Source of the DNA: Dryobates pubescens
Taxonomy: Eukaryota > Chordata > Aves > Piciformes > Picidae
Direction of reading: 5' to 3'
Assembly (NCBI RefSeq): GCF_014839835.1
Contig: NC_071642.1
Location: 8,182,955 to 8,246,954, forward strand
Length of the DNA stretch: 64,000 bases
Shown here: piece by piece, positions 1-11,159 of the stretch
How positions within the stretch are numbered: the first letter of the stretch is position 1
Layout of the letters: each line of letters opens with the position of its first letter
Made by a program: the position numbers and the translations under genes
Notes under the pieces: model-generated
The model's database searches: none
Told to the model about the DNA's origin: nothing
Seen by the model: the letters and a program-made list of their open reading frames with translations, nothing else

Positions 1-389
1 CAGACCCCTGAGGACCCCTACAGACCCCTGCAGACTCCCACCCCCACTTCTGCCCTGGGGGGTGGTGGTCTTGGCTGGGCCTCCCCAGCCCCTATCCCAC
101 CCCTGGCTGCTGGAGAAGGTGTCCCCCCCCGGTCCCTGGGTGGGTGCTGGGATCATCTGACCCCCCACCCCCCCCCCAACTCTTTCCCCCAGGACCTGGA
201 AGCTGATGCTGGACTTTGGAGGGTGGGGATCCCCAACCCCCTTTTAGGGGTGGGGGTGGCTTGCTCCCCCCCCTCCAGGCCTGTAGGTGAGTGCTGACCG
301 CCTGGGTGCCCCCCTAGGTGCCCTCCCCCCCTCCCAACCCCTGAGTGCTGGCTGCAGCCCCACCGGGCTGTGCTGCTTTGGTGGGAGCC
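1..389. other. C-rich non-coding flank
   Basis: C- and G-rich sequence with many homopolymer C runs. I see no exon with homology to a known protein and no RNA gene. It lies beyond the 3' end of C2orf42, so it is probably intergenic. The open frames here come from base composition only. Confidence 0.5.
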
Positions 390-905
390 TCCCCCCCGTG
401 TGTGTGTGTCCCCCAGAGGGCAGCCCCCTCCCCTTTCCCCCCAGCCCCCCCCGTGTGTGTGTCCCCCAGAGGGCAGCCCCCTCCCCTTTCCCCCCAGCCC
501 CCCCCGTGTGTGTGTCCCCCAGAGGGCAGCCCCCTTCCCTTCCCCCCCAGCCCTCCCCGTGTGTGAGTCCCCCAGAGGGCAGCCCCCTCCCCTTTCCCCC
601 CAGCCCCCCCAGTGTGTGTGTCCCCCCGAGTGCAGTCCCCCTGTGTGCAGCCCCCCCCCATTACCCCCCAGCCCCCTGTGTGCAGCCCCCTCTTCCCATT
701 TCCCCCCAGCCCCCTGTGTGCAGCCCCCCCCCTTTCCCCCAGCCCCCTGTGTGCAGCCCCCCTCCCATTTCCCCCCAGCCCCCTGTGTGCAGCCCCCCCT
801 TTCCCCCCAGCCCCCTATGCAGCCCCCCTTTCCCCCATTTCCCCCCAGCCCCCTGTGCAGCCCCCCTTCCCCCCCAGCCCCCTGTGCAGCCCCCCCTTTC
901 CCCCC
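390..905. repeat. C-rich tandem repeat array beside C2orf42 3' end
   Basis: The first part (about 390-640) is 4-5 copies of a roughly 56-bp unit with the core GTGTGTGTGTCCCCCAGAGG. The second part (about 640-905) has shorter C-rich units built on CCCCCTGTGTGCAGCC. The array ends about 110 bp from the C2orf42 stop codon. Long frames over it on both strands are translations of the repeat. Confidence 0.85.
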
Positions 906-942
906 CGTGTGCAGAGGCCGAGAGCAGGCAGCAAGCTGCAGT

Positions 943-948
943 TTTACT
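943..948 (-). terminator. Candidate C2orf42 poly(A) signal (AGTAAA)
   Basis: The minus strand reads AGTAAA, a known weaker variant of AATAAA, about 67 bases past the C2orf42 stop codon. No AATAAA is visible between the stop and the window edge, so this is the best local candidate. Confidence 0.3.
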
Positions 949-1014
949 GGGGGGGCTGCTGCTGGTTTGGGCTCCTGCAGCGGGGGCAGGCTGGCCGCGG
1001 GGTGGGCAGGGGGC

Positions 1015-4000
1015 TCAGGGGAAGGGGATGGGGGGCAGGGGGCTGAGCTCCAGCGGCGGGGGCGCGCTGGGCGGGGCGGGGCGGGGCTGGCTGCCGGGCG
1101 GGGCGCTGCCGTGGTGCCCGTACTGGAAGCGGAGGCGCAGCTCCCCGATGCGGGCCCGCGGCAGGATGTTGGGGATCCACTCGATGATGAAGGGAGTTGG
1201 CTCCTTCTGGGCAGGGGAGGTGTGGCCTGGGGAGGGCACAGGGAGTGGGGGGGACCTCGGGTGGGTGCCCCCCCACCCCACCATGTCCCCTCTCCCCCCC
1301 CCCCCCCCCCGCCCCCAATCCATGCCTGGGGGTCCCTGGGTCCTTTCGCCCCTGCTCGCTTCCTGCCTGCTTGGCCCTGCGCCCTTCCCCTGCCCCCACC
1401 CCTCCCAAAGCCGCCCTTGGGTGGCCCTGGCCTGCCCTCCACCCCCCCACCCCCCATGCATGTTCCCCCCCAACCCCTTCCTGGGTGTCCCTGTCCTGTG
1501 CCCCCCTCCCCAGTCCCTCCCTGGGTGTCCCTGTCCTGTGTCCCCCCCAACCCCTTCCTGGGTGTCCCTGTCCTGTGTCCCCCCCAACACCTCCCTGGGT
1601 GTCCCTGTCCTGTGTCCCCTCCCCCCCAGCCCCTGCCTGGCTGGGTGTTTGGGGCTGGGTGTTTGGGGGTGGGGGGCGGGGGGGTGCTGCTGTTTCCTGG
1701 TTGCCCTGAGGGAGAGCAGAAGCTGAGGGGTGCAGGAGGGGCTGTGGAGGTGGTGCCCCCCCGGGGAGCCCTGCCCACTCACCCACTTTGAGGAAGGTTT
1801 TGAGCTCCAGGGGGCGGATGGGGGGCTGCTTCTCCAGGGGGGGGGCATAGGCCTCGGCTATGGTCTCCACCTCCACCCGCGGGCACCTGAAGGGCTCGAA
1901 GCTGCCGTCCCGGTTCTGGATGAAGCTGCGAGTGACCTCCAGGGGCAGCTGAGGACACAGCAGCAGAGGCAGGGCCAGGGTGAGGAGAAGAGGGGGGGAG
2001 AAGCAAGGGGGAGGGAGAAGCGAGGAGAGGGAGAAGCAGGGGGAGGGAGAAGCAGGGGGAGGGAGAAGCAGGGGGAGGGAGAAGCAAGGGGGAGGGAGAA
2101 GCAGGGGGAGGGAGAAGCAAGGGGGAGGGAGAAGCAGGGGGAGGGAGAAGCAGGGGGAGGGAGAAGCAAGGGGGAGGGAGAAGCAGGGGGAGGGAGAAGC
2201 AGGGGGGAGGGAGAAGCAGGGGGAGGGAGAAGCAGGGGGAGGGAGAAGCAGGGGGAGGGAGAAGCAGGGGGAGGGAGAAGCAGGGGGAGGAACTCCAAGG
2301 TGGGGAGAAGCAGGGAGAGAAGCAGGGTGAGAGGAAGCACCAAGGTGAGGAGCAGCAGGGTGGGGAGCAGGGTGAGAAACCTGTGTGGGGGGCTTTTGTG
2401 GGGCCTCCTGCCCCAGCCCTTACCTCAGGTGTGTCAAAGATCTGCTTGACCTGCAGGATGTTGGTGATGTGCCAGGTGTACTTGGAGAAGGTGCCCAGGG
2501 GCAGGGCGTCCTTGCGCACGAACGCTGCGGGCAGGGGGAGGGCAAAGGGAGAGGGGGAAGAGAAAACCACAGCTTCAGCTGGGCCTTTCTGCTGCCTTCT
2601 CTCCCATCTTCCTCTTTGACCCCAGCCCAAGCTCCAGCTGGTGGCCCAGCCCCAGCTCCAGGTGGTTTGGCTCACGGCTCTGAAGCTCCTCCAGGCCTTC
2701 GTTGAGCCGGAGCTGGTCCTGAGGGGAAGGCTCAGCTGGCCCCGGGCGTCAGAGGGAGGTGGTGGAGTGACACTGCCTGGGGAGACCCCAGCATGGGGGT
2801 GGGAAGGGACCCCTGCAGCTCACCCAGCCCAAGCCCCCTGCCCCAGCAGGGGCACCCCCAGCAGCTTGCCCAGCAGCACAGTGCCCAGGGGGGGTTGGGA
2901 GCTCTCCACAGCAGGAGACTCCACAACCTCTCTGGGCAGCCTGCTCCAGGCCTCCAGCACCCTCACAGCAAACAACTTTCTCCTCAGGGGCAAACAGAAC
3001 CTCCTGGCTGCCACTTTGTGCCCCTTGGCCTGGCCCTGGGCACCATTCAGCAGAGTAAGGTGCCCCCCACAGATTCCTGGAGCTGGGCACTGCCAGCCTG
3101 CAGCAGTGTCTCAGCTGTGCTGGAGCTGGGCACTGCCAGCCTGCAGCAGTGTCTCAGCTGTGCTGGAGCTGGGCACTGCCAGCCTGCAGCAGTGTCTCAC
3201 CTGTGCTGGAGCTGGGCACTGCCAGCCTGCAGCAGTGTCTCAGCTGTGCTGGAGCTGGGCACTGCCAGCCTGCAGCAGTGTCTCAGCTGTGCTGGAGTTG
3301 GGCACTGCCAGCCTGCAGCAGTGTCTCAGCTGTGCTGGAGCTGGGCACTGCCAGCCTGCAGCAGTGTCTCAGCAGTGCTGGAGCTGGGCACTGCCAGCCT
3401 GCAGCAGTGTCTCACCTGTGCTGGAGCTGGGCACTGCCAGCCTGCAGCAGTGTCTCAGCTGTGCTGGAGCTGGGCACTGCCAGCCTGCAGCAGTGTCTCA
3501 CCTGTGCTGGAGCTGGGCACTGCCAGCCTGCAGCAGTGTCTCAGCTGTGCTGGAGCTGGGCACTGCCAGCCTGCAGCAGTGTCTCACCTGTGCTGGAGCT
3601 GGGCACTGCCAGCCTGCAGCAGTGTCTCACCTGTGGTGGAGTTGGGAAGCCTCTTCTTGGTGCTGCCACTGGAGATCCTCTGCTGCAGGGCCTCGAAGAA
3701 GGCCTGGGGGATGTGGAACACCAGGGGCTCTGGCTTGCCTGGGGGAGGTAAGGGAAGAGACACCAGGTGAGGGTAGGGCAGGGGCTGCTGGCAGCTCTCT
3801 TGCCCCAGGTTTGATCATCTCTGCAGCTGGAGGCTCCAGTGGTGGCCTGCCAGGGCATGGCCAGTGCCTGACCACCTTCCCACTGAAGCATCTCCTGGAG
3901 TGTAGAGGCTTGGAGGTCCTCTCTGTGGGCATGGTGCAGCAGAACCTGGAGCTGCTGCCTTTCCTCCCTCCCACCACATCCTGCTGTGCTGTCTGAGGAG

Positions 4001-7000
4001 CAGGCCCTTGGGCCTGGTGATCCTCATGGGTCCCTTTCAGCTCCTCCTGAGCAGTGCCAGCCCCAGGAGGCAGCCTGCTGGAGCTGCCCCAGCCCTGCAG
4101 CACCTCTGGGCCTGCTTCAGCACAGAACCACAGAACTGTCAGGGCTGGAAGGGAGCTCAAGGCTCAGCCAGGTCCAAGCCCCCTGCCATGGGCAGGGACA
4201 CCTCACACCACAGCAGGTTGCTCACAGCCACCTCCAGCCTGGCTGCAAACACCTCCAGGCAGGAGGCTTCCACCACCTCCCTGGGCAGCCTGTGCCAGGC
4301 TCTCACCACCCTCCTGGGGAACAACTTCTTCCTCACAGCCAATCTCAATCTCCCCACTTCTAGTTGTGCTCCATCCCCCCCAGTCCTATCCCTCCCTGAC
4401 AGCCTCAGAAGTCCCTCCCCAGCTCTCCTGGAGCCCCCTGCAGATGCTGGAAGGCCACAATGAGGTCTCCTGGGAGCCTTCTCCTCTCCAGCCTGCACAA
4501 CCCCAACTCTCTCAGCCAGTCTCCACCACCCTCATCTCGAGGTGCACAGCACTGGGGCCAAGCCTCACCCTCAAACTGGTAGTGCATGGTCTGATGGATG
4601 CGCTCCGTGACGCTGGCCAGCCACTCCTGGAAGGAGAGGGACACCTGGGACTCATCCAGCAGCTGGCTGCAGCCTGCAAGGCAATGGGGAAGGGAATCAG
4701 AACCCCCAGGGGGGCAGCAAGGGAAGGGCAAGGGCAGGGTCCTGCCCCTGGGGAGCAACAACCTCCAGCGGCAGGAACAGGGAAGGGGAACCTGCTGGGA
4801 GTCAGCTCCAGGGAGGAGCAGGAAGGTGCCCAGGAGCCAGCAGTGGGCCCTGGGGGGCAAGAAGGCCTCAGTGGTGTCCTGGGGGCCATGGAGAAGAGGG
4901 TGGCCAGAGGGAGCTTCTCCTGCTCCTCTACACTGCCCACATCTGGAGCCCTGTTTCCAGCTCTGGGCTCCCCAGGTGCAGAGGGACAGGGAAGTGCTGG
5001 AGAGAGTCCAGGGCAGGCTGGGAAGCTGCTGAGGGGCCTGGAGCAGCTCTGGCAGCAGCAAAGGCTGAGAGCCCTGGGGCTGAGAGCCTGCAGAAGAGCA
5101 GCCCCAGAGGGCAGCTGAGCAATGCTCAGCAAGAGCTGAAGGAGCTGTGGGGGGCAAGAGGCTGGGGCCAGACTCTGCTCACTGGTGCCCAGGGCCAGGC
5201 CAAGGGGCACAAAGTGGCAGCCAGGAGGTTCTGTTTGCCCCTGAGGAGAAAGTTGTTTGTTGTGAGGGTGCTGGAGGCCTGGAGCAGGCTGCCCAGAGAC
5301 CACCAAGGAGCCACCCTGGCAGGACACTGGGACTGTCCCCCTCCAACAGCCACAGCTACAGCCAGGCAGAGCCACACCAGCAGCCTGAGCTCCACCAGAC
5401 ACAGCCACACCAAGGTGCCCAAGCCCAGCTTCACCTCCCAGGGCAAGCCATGGATGGAGCAGGCTTGGCTGTGCCCTCCCCAGGGGTTATGGTGGCACAA
5501 AGCCCAGAGCTGTGAGGGTCCAGCCTGTGCCACCCCCTGGCATGGCTGAGTCCTACCTTGTCTCTTCAGGGAGGTGACAGTTGGCTTCTTCAGGCTGCTC
5601 CTCCTGGGGTGGCTGTGAGCTGGGTCCTGAGCCAGCAAAGGGCTGCCTGCCTGTGCCCCTGAGGGGTTGGGGGAGGGAAGGGAGGCAGTGCACAAGTCCT
5701 GGGGGTCTGCAGGCAGCCCATGGGGGGCTGTCACCACAGCCCCTTCCACCCCCTCACTACCAAACCCAACCCTCTCCACCCCCTCACCACCAAACCCAAC
5801 CCTCTGCACCCTCCCACCACCAAACCCAACCCTCTCCACCCTCCCACCACCAAACCCAACCCTCTGCACCCTCCCACCACCAAACCCAACCCTCTGCACC
5901 CTCCAACCACCAAACCCAACCCTCTCCACCCCCTCACCACCAAACCCAACCCTCTCCACCCTCCCACCACCAAACCCAACCCTCTCCACCCCCTCACCAC
6001 CAAACCCAACCCTCTCCACCTCCTCACCACCAAACCCAACCCTCTCCACCTCCTCACCACCAAACCCAACCCTCTCCACCCTCTCACCACCAAACCCAAC
6101 CCTCTGCACCCTCCCACCACCAAACCCAACCCTCTCCACCTTGTCACCACCAAACCCAACCCTCTCCACCTCTCCTGTGGTGATGCCAGCCAGGTGATGG
6201 CTTTTGGCCTCAGCTCCTGTCTCCTCCTGTCCCACAGACACTCACCAGGCACTGTCCCCTCCTTTCTCCTCTTCCTGGGCCTGGCTGGAGCCACCTCTCC
6301 CCCAGCCTGCACGGTGGCCTGGGGGCTGCTGACCAATGGAGGCACCACGAGTCCCTTCAGACCTGGACAAAGAGGCCTGAGTCCCCCAAAGAACCTCAAC
6401 CAGGGGACATGGGGGTCTCACATCCCCCCCCCCCCCAAGACCCTCCAACCCCCCTCAGAGAAGCCCCACAGCCCTCCCAGCCCTGCAGGTGCATTTCCAG
6501 AGGGGGCACATGGAGGTGGGTGGTGATTTTACCTCACCAGGTTGGGGATTTTTCACCTTTGGGTGCCTAAAGGCAGAGATGGAGGATCCGGGGGGAGACA
6601 CAGCCCCCCCAGCTGACCAAACTCCTGCCTTGGGAGAGGGGCTCCCCATGAGCTCCCCATGGGAGTGAGGAGCCCAGAACTGAGCCCAGCCCTCAAGCTG
6701 TGGCCTCCCCAGTGCCCAGCCCAGGGGCACCATCCCTGCCCTGCTGCCCACTCCAGGCCAGGCTGCTGGTGCCCTCCTTGCCCACCTGGGCACCCCCTGG
6801 CTCCTCTCCAGCTGCTGGCACCCAGCACCCCCAGGGCCTTTTCCCCACCAGGCACTTTCCAGCCTGGAGCCTTCCTCGGGGTTGCTGTGCCCCAAGGGCA
6901 GGACCCAGCCCTTGGCCCTGCTGAACCTCATCCATTGGCCTTGGCACATCCACCCAGCCTGGCACAGCGCCCCCTGCAGAGCCTCCATGCCCTCCATGCC

Positions 7001-8227
7001 ACCCAGCCCGGTGGCAGCTGCAGCGTGGCTGAGGCAGCCTGGATCCTCACCCAGACCATTGATGAAGCTGTCAGAGGGAAGTGCTCCCAGCACCGACCTG
7101 GGGACCACCACTGCTGAGCAGCCACCGATCAGCTCCACTCCCCACCGCTCTTTGGAGCTGGCCATCAGCCCCTTCCCCACCCAGCCCCCACCCACCCACC
7201 CCCAGGGCTGCCCCCAGAGCCCTCTGCTGACAGAGGGAGGGGAGCAGGACCCCGAAGCCCGGCCGAGGAGGCGGCAGCGAGGAGCAGGAGCCGAGGCGGC
7301 GGCAGCAGCGCCAGGGAAGGGCAGGACCCCCTCAGGGTCCCCCCAGAGCCCCTCTGAGGCCCCCCACCTACCCCCAGCATCGGCGCTGAGGAAGTCGGCG
7401 AACTCCTGCGCCAGGCTCTCGTCGCTGGCGAAGGCGCAGATGCAGGCCAGGAAGTGAACGCAGCGCGGGGCCGGCCTGGCCTCCTCCTCCTCCTCCTCTT
7501 CCTCCCCCTCCTCCCGGGCCGTGCCACCCTTGCCAGCCTCGGAAGCTTGGCAGGAGCAGGAGAACTTGGGGTCCCCCGGGGACCTGGGGCCCAGCTTGCG
7601 GGCGAAGGAGGCGTGGAGGTAGCCCAGGCTGTGCCTGCGGCTGGCCTTGCACTTGACCACCAGGACGTCCCTGGAGACCCTCTGCACCAGGGGCCCGCCG
7701 GGCTCCGTGGCCAGCCGCCAGAGGCTCTCCTTGGCCTCGGGGGAGGCCTGCACGGCGTGCAGCACCGAGCTCTTGAGGGCCAGCGGGGTGGCCTCCGTCT
7801 GGCAGCCCAGGGCCAGCTTGACGTGCTGGCACTGCTCGCCCAGCGCGCCCTGGGCGGCCGCCGCCAGGCAGGAGGGCAGGTGGCAGCGCCCCGAGCTGAG
7901 GCGGGTGAGGATGGTGCCCTCCGGCGTCTGGATGGCCGTCTCCGACACCCCCAGCTCCACGAAGCCGCGCTGCTCGGCCCCCCGCTCCCGCTGCCGCACC
8001 GAGTACACCTGCAGCGGGGAGCCGGTGACGATCCTGACGGCGTCCAGGGGCGGCTGCTTGCGGCTGCCGTAGCGGAAGACGGTGCCGCAGCTCTTGTTCT
8101 TGCAGCTCAGCCCCCGCGTGCCGTTGTAGGTGCCGCAGCGAGGGCACTTCCTGATGCCCCTCAGCGTGGCCTTGCCCAGGTCAGACAGGAAGGAAGGCAC
8201 TTTGCTCCTCACCGAGGCCGGCTCCAT
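1015..8227 (-). CDS. C2orf42: C2orf42-like protein, complete, 8 coding exons
   Basis: Coding exons in transcript order: 8227-7372, 6362-6246, 5658-5557, 4673-4569, 3738-3631, 2524-2424, 1948-1783, 1226-1015. They total 1767 nt, or 588 residues plus stop; I recall the human protein as about 574. Every junction is GT-AG and in phase. The N-terminus [19 protein letters not shown] is followed by a Cys cluster (C28-x2-C31, C42-x4-C47) typical of a small zinc finger. The frame also holds [55 protein letters not shown] and a C-terminal [11 protein letters not shown] block, all matching the vertebrate family. An acidic Glu run near residue 240 looks longer than in mammals. Biochemical function is not established. 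The first coding exon has a plausible acceptor at 8240-8241, so the 5' UTR is spliced from the CpG island near 10.7 kb. The donor of the fifth exon (3631) sits in a minisatellite. Confidence 0.95.
1440..1640. repeat. Short tandem repeat in last C2orf42 intron
   Basis: About 4-5 copies of a 33-34 bp unit with core CCTGGGTGTCCCTGTCCTGT, within the intron between the last two C2orf42 coding exons. Confidence 0.8.
1975..2300. repeat. GA-rich minisatellite in C2orf42 intron
   Basis: About 18 copies of a 16-17 bp purine-rich unit (GGGAGAAGCAGGGGGA), in the intron between exons 2424-2524 and 1783-1948. The transcript carries the pyrimidine-rich complement, and the array starts about 30 bp upstream of the 1948 acceptor. 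Confidence 0.9.
2815..3060 (-). mobile_element. CR1 LINE 3' fragment
   Basis: Antisense CR1 3'-end sequence with the typical CTCTGGGCAGCCTGCTCCAG block. It is close to copies at 4.7-5.3, 27.7-28.2, 43.1-43.7 and 58.6-59.4 kb. Confidence 0.85.
3076..3633. repeat. 43-bp minisatellite spanning a C2orf42 splice donor
   Basis: Thirteen near-identical 43-bp units (core AGCTGGGCACTGCCAGCCTG) end exactly at the 3' border of the exon 3631-3738. On the coding strand each unit ends like the exon end (CTCCAGCACAG compared with CTCCACCACAG). Units near 3197, 3412, 3499 and 3585 keep an intact GTGAGA donor; the others read CTGAGA or similar and have lost it. The real donor is the last unit of the array. 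The 43-residue periodic frames here are repeat translations. Confidence 0.93.
4123..4535 (-). mobile_element. CR1 LINE 3' fragment
   Basis: Antisense CR1. On the plus strand it runs from GGGCTGGAAGGGAGCTCAAG through CCTGCCATGGGCAGGGACAC to the GCCTTCTCCTCTCCAGCC block. It lies in a C2orf42 intron. Confidence 0.9.
4690..5300 (+). mobile_element. CR1 LINE fragment lacking its 3' end
   Basis: Sense CR1 from the GGGTCCTGCCCCTGGGGAGC block to GCAGGCTGCCCAGAGA, where homology stops without the usual 3' UTR and terminal repeats. LINE copies are normally cut at the 5' end, so a later deletion is likely. It shares a 15-bp internal duplication (CTGGGGCTGAGAGCC) with the copy at 58.6-59.4 kb. Confidence 0.85.
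5750..6175. repeat. 30-bp minisatellite in C2orf42 intron
   Basis: About 14 copies of a 30-bp unit with core CCACCAAACCCAACCCTCT, between exons 5557-5658 and 6246-6362. The 10-residue periodic frames on both strands come from it. Confidence 0.95.
6645..7128 (-). mobile_element. CR1 LINE fragment (ORF2 3' part)
   Basis: Antisense CR1 with the stretch that in sense reads as the end of ORF2 and the block before the 3' UTR (for example GTGCCCAGCCCAGGGGCACC on the plus strand). It lies in C2orf42 intron sequence next to the first coding exon. Confidence 0.85.
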
Positions 8228-8254
8228 CCTCGGCCCCACCTGCCGGGGCACAAG

Positions 8255-8995
8255 GGGGAGCTGAGCGTGAGCCCGAGGGAGGGCTGCGAGGCTGCGGCCA
8301 GCAGGGCCAGGGAGGTTCTGCCTCCCTCCTCTGCTCTGGGCAGCAAGGGCTGCAGGGCACAGCGATGAGCCCTGGGGGCCAAGAAGGCCAAGGGGGTCCT
8401 GGGGGCATTCAGAGGAGTGTGGCCAGCAGGGCCAGGGAGCTTCTCCTCCCCCTCTGCTCTGCCCTGCTGAGGCCACACCTGGAACATTGCATCCAGCTCT
8501 GGGCTCCCCAGATGAAGAGGGACAGGGAGCTGCTGGAGAGAGGCCAAGGGAGGGCTGCAAGGCTGCTGAAGGGACTGCAGCACTGCCTGGGGAGGAGAGG
8601 CTGAGGGACCTGGGGGTGCTGAGTGTGGAGAGGAGAAGGCTGAGAGGGATCTGCTCAATGGCTCTCAAGAGCTGAGGGCTGGGGGGCAGGAGGGAGGGGA
8701 CAGGCTCTGCTCAGCTGCACCCTGGGACAGGCCAAGGGGCAAGGGATGGAAAGTGCAGCACAGGAGGTTGCAGCTCAGCAGGAGGAGGAACTTCTGCCCT
8801 GGGAGGCTGCCAGAGGCCTGGAGCAGGCTGCCCAGAGAGGCTGTGGAGTCTCCTTGTGTGGAGCCTTTGCAGCCCTGTCTGGATGTGTTCCTGTGTGCCC
8901 TGGGCTGGGTTCTCTGCTCCTGCTCTGGCAGGGGGCTGGGGCTGGGAGATCTTTGGAGGTCCCTTCCAAGCCCTGAGCTCCCGGGAGCTGTGAAG
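8255..8995 (+). mobile_element. CR1 LINE fragment, young-looking
   Basis: Sense CR1 inserted in the 5' UTR intron of C2orf42, about 16 bp upstream of the 8240 acceptor. It is almost identical to the copy at 34.3-34.86 kb over several hundred bases, which suggests a recently active subfamily or gene conversion. Confidence 0.88.
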
Positions 8996-9034
8996 TCTGA
9001 GTGTGCCAAGGGGTAAGGTTGGCAAGGCAGAGAA

Positions 9035-9545
9035 AGCCAGAGTGGTTTGGGGTGAAGGGAACTTTAGAGGCTATCCAGTCCAAGCCCCCTGCAGCCAGCA
9101 GGGACATCCCCAACCAGAGCAGGTTGCTCACAGCCCTGAACAACCTGAGCTGGGATGGTGCCAGGGCTGGGGCAGCTCTCACCTCTCTGGCAGCCTGGGC
9201 CAGGCTCTCCCCACCCTCCACATAAAAAATGTTCTCCTCCTCTCCCTCTTTGAGTTCAAACCATCCCCTCTTGTCCTGTCAGGACCTGCTCAAAACTCTG
9301 TCCCCAGCTCCCTTTTTGGTCCCTTCAAGTCCTGCAAGGCCACCAGAAGGTCTTCCTAGAGCCTCCTCTTCTGCAGGCTGCACAACCCCAGCTCTCTCAG
9401 CCTGGCCTCACAGCAGAGCCTTTCCAGCCCTGCCAGCATTGCTGTGGCCTCCTCTGGCCCTCTCCACAGGTCCATTATGGACACCCTGGAAGCATCAGAC
9501 CCTGACACCTCCACCCTGGCACCTGCTAGTTCCCAGTCTGAGGAA
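9035..9545 (-). mobile_element. CR1 LINE fragment
   Basis: Antisense CR1 beginning with the 3'-end block (AGTCCAAGCCCCCTGCAGCC) and running into the ORF2-proximal sequence that contains CTCTCAGCCTGGCCTC. Confidence 0.85.
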
Positions 9546-9889
9546 TAAAAATGAGGCTAAAGCAGGGAGCATTTGGCAGGGGCACCCTCACAGCCCAAGC
9601 CATGGGGTTAAATGACATTAAACAAAGGATGTGGGAGGCACTAAAGGTGGATGGGGGATGGGTGGGGACTCACAGAGCCCCCTAAGCAGCTGCCAGAGCT
9701 GACCTGAGACACCACCTTGGAAATCACAGCCCAGGGCAGCAGTAACAGGGAGAAAACCCTGTGTGAGGAGCACAGAAACGGGGCTGATTCCCCCCACATC
9801 CTGCCCCGGGCTGGCAGCTGAGCTGGGGACTTCTCCTGAGCTCCGAGGAGCCACTGGCACTTGAAGCTTTGGGAGCTTCTCACTGAAGC

Positions 9890-10265
9890 TTTGAGCAGAG
9901 CCCTTCCAGCCCTCCAGCACTGCTGTGGCCTCCTCTGGCCCTCTCCACCAGGTCCCTGTCTGTGCTGAGGGCTCCAGAGCTGCCCCAGCACTGCAGGGAG
10001 GTCTGAGCAGAGCACAGCAGAGAGGCAGAATCCCCTCCCTGCCCCTGCTGCCCACACTGCTGGGGGTCAGCCCAGGCCAGGCTGGGGCTGGGCTGGCAGC
10101 GCTCGGTGCCAGCTCCTGTCCAGCTTTGTACCCCCAGCATCCCCAAGGCCTTCTCCTCAGGGCTGCTCCCCAGCCCTGCATCCCCAGAGCGGATCGGTAC
10201 CGGGGGGTGTCCCGGCCCAGCTGCAGGACCTCGCACTCGGCTCCGGTGAACCTCCCGAGGCTCTC
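9890..10265 (-). mobile_element. CR1 LINE fragment running into a CpG island
   Basis: Antisense CR1 (CCTCTGGCCCTCTCCACCAG block). Its 5'-ward end (plus strand about 10180-10265) has a raised CpG content and merges with the C2orf42 promoter island. Confidence 0.75.
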
Positions 10266-10269
10266 ACGG

Positions 10270-10985
10270 TGCCGCCGCTGCAGCCCGTCCGGGTGCCCCG
10301 AGCGGCTCCCGTCCCTCGGGCGCCAGCCGCACACGCAGGGCCGCTCGCTCCCGCTCTGGGGGCTCCCCGGACACCCCCCCCGGGAGACAGGAAGGTTAAG
10401 AGGCCCCGCGGGGCCTCCTCCCGGCCCGGTCACCTCGCACGCAGCCCCGGTGCCCGCCTGCCATCCCGGGTCAGCCTCAACCCCCTCCCGCCCCCCGCTC
10501 GCCCACTCCCCGCTGCGCCGCGCTGACGTCACTACCGTGGCGTCACCGTGACGTCGCAGCCTGCCGCTATTTCCGCCGCTTCCCGGCATCCCCCGCGCGC
10601 CCTCGCCCGCCCTCTGTGATGTCATTTCCTGTCCCGAGGGCCCGGTTCCCACCCCCCCCCCCGACCACCTCCCGGTACCTGGGCGGCGGCGCGCGCCCCC
10701 CGCTCCCTGCCCGGACCCACCGCGAGGGCGAGTAGAGCTCCGCCCCCGAAATGGCGGCGGCTCGCTTGTGATTGGCTCGCTTAGATCACGTGTGGCGCCG
10801 CGGAGGCTGCAGGGAGTTGTAGTCACCGGAGGAGGGGCAGCGGGGCGCAAGGCCTACAGCTCCCAGCAGCCTCCGCGGTGCTGGTGGCTCTCCGCGAAGC
10901 GCCCCGGGTCTGGCTTCTGCCTCCCCGCAGCCGCTGCCCGGCCGCCTGCTCGTACCTGCAGGAGCCTGGGGGGACGCTGAGGCCA
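10270..10985 (-). promoter_or_regulatory. CpG-island promoter of C2orf42
   Basis: Dense CpG region with several classic housekeeping motifs: CRE-like TGACGTCA near 10524 and TGACGTCG near 10549, an ATTGG box (CCAAT on the minus strand) near 10772, a CACGTG E-box near 10797, a YY1-like AAATGGCGGC near 10750 and a ZNF143-like GGAGTTGTAGTC at 10812-10824. A minus-strand CAG|GTACCG donor ends a candidate 5' UTR exon at 10679, which would splice to the acceptor at 8240-8241. The exact start site cannot be read from the sequence. Confidence 0.7.
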
Positions 10986-11159
10986 GAGGGAGCAGCCAAG
11001 GAGCAGCCTTGTTGCTCTGTACTTTTCAATGTACTTCCCTCTTTCCATTTCCCTTGTCCCCATTTTTTCTCCCCCCCCCCCCTTCCTTTTCTCCCAGTCT
11101 CCCCCTTTCCCCCTAGTATTTTCCCTTTCTCCTCAGTAGTTTTTCCTTCCCACCCCCCG

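Noticed and set aside
944-1876. Single long minus-strand frame covering two C2orf42 exons and the intron
   Set aside because: Read-through of the intron in a C-rich region; the GT-AG junctions 1783/1226 give the family-matching protein.
3076-3633. CRISPR-like regular repeats
   Set aside because: Head-to-tail 43-bp units without unique spacers, in a vertebrate intron.
4405-5408. Minus-strand frames of 250-300 residues around 4.4-5.4 kb
   Set aside because: They combine one short C2orf42 exon with antisense CR1 sequence.
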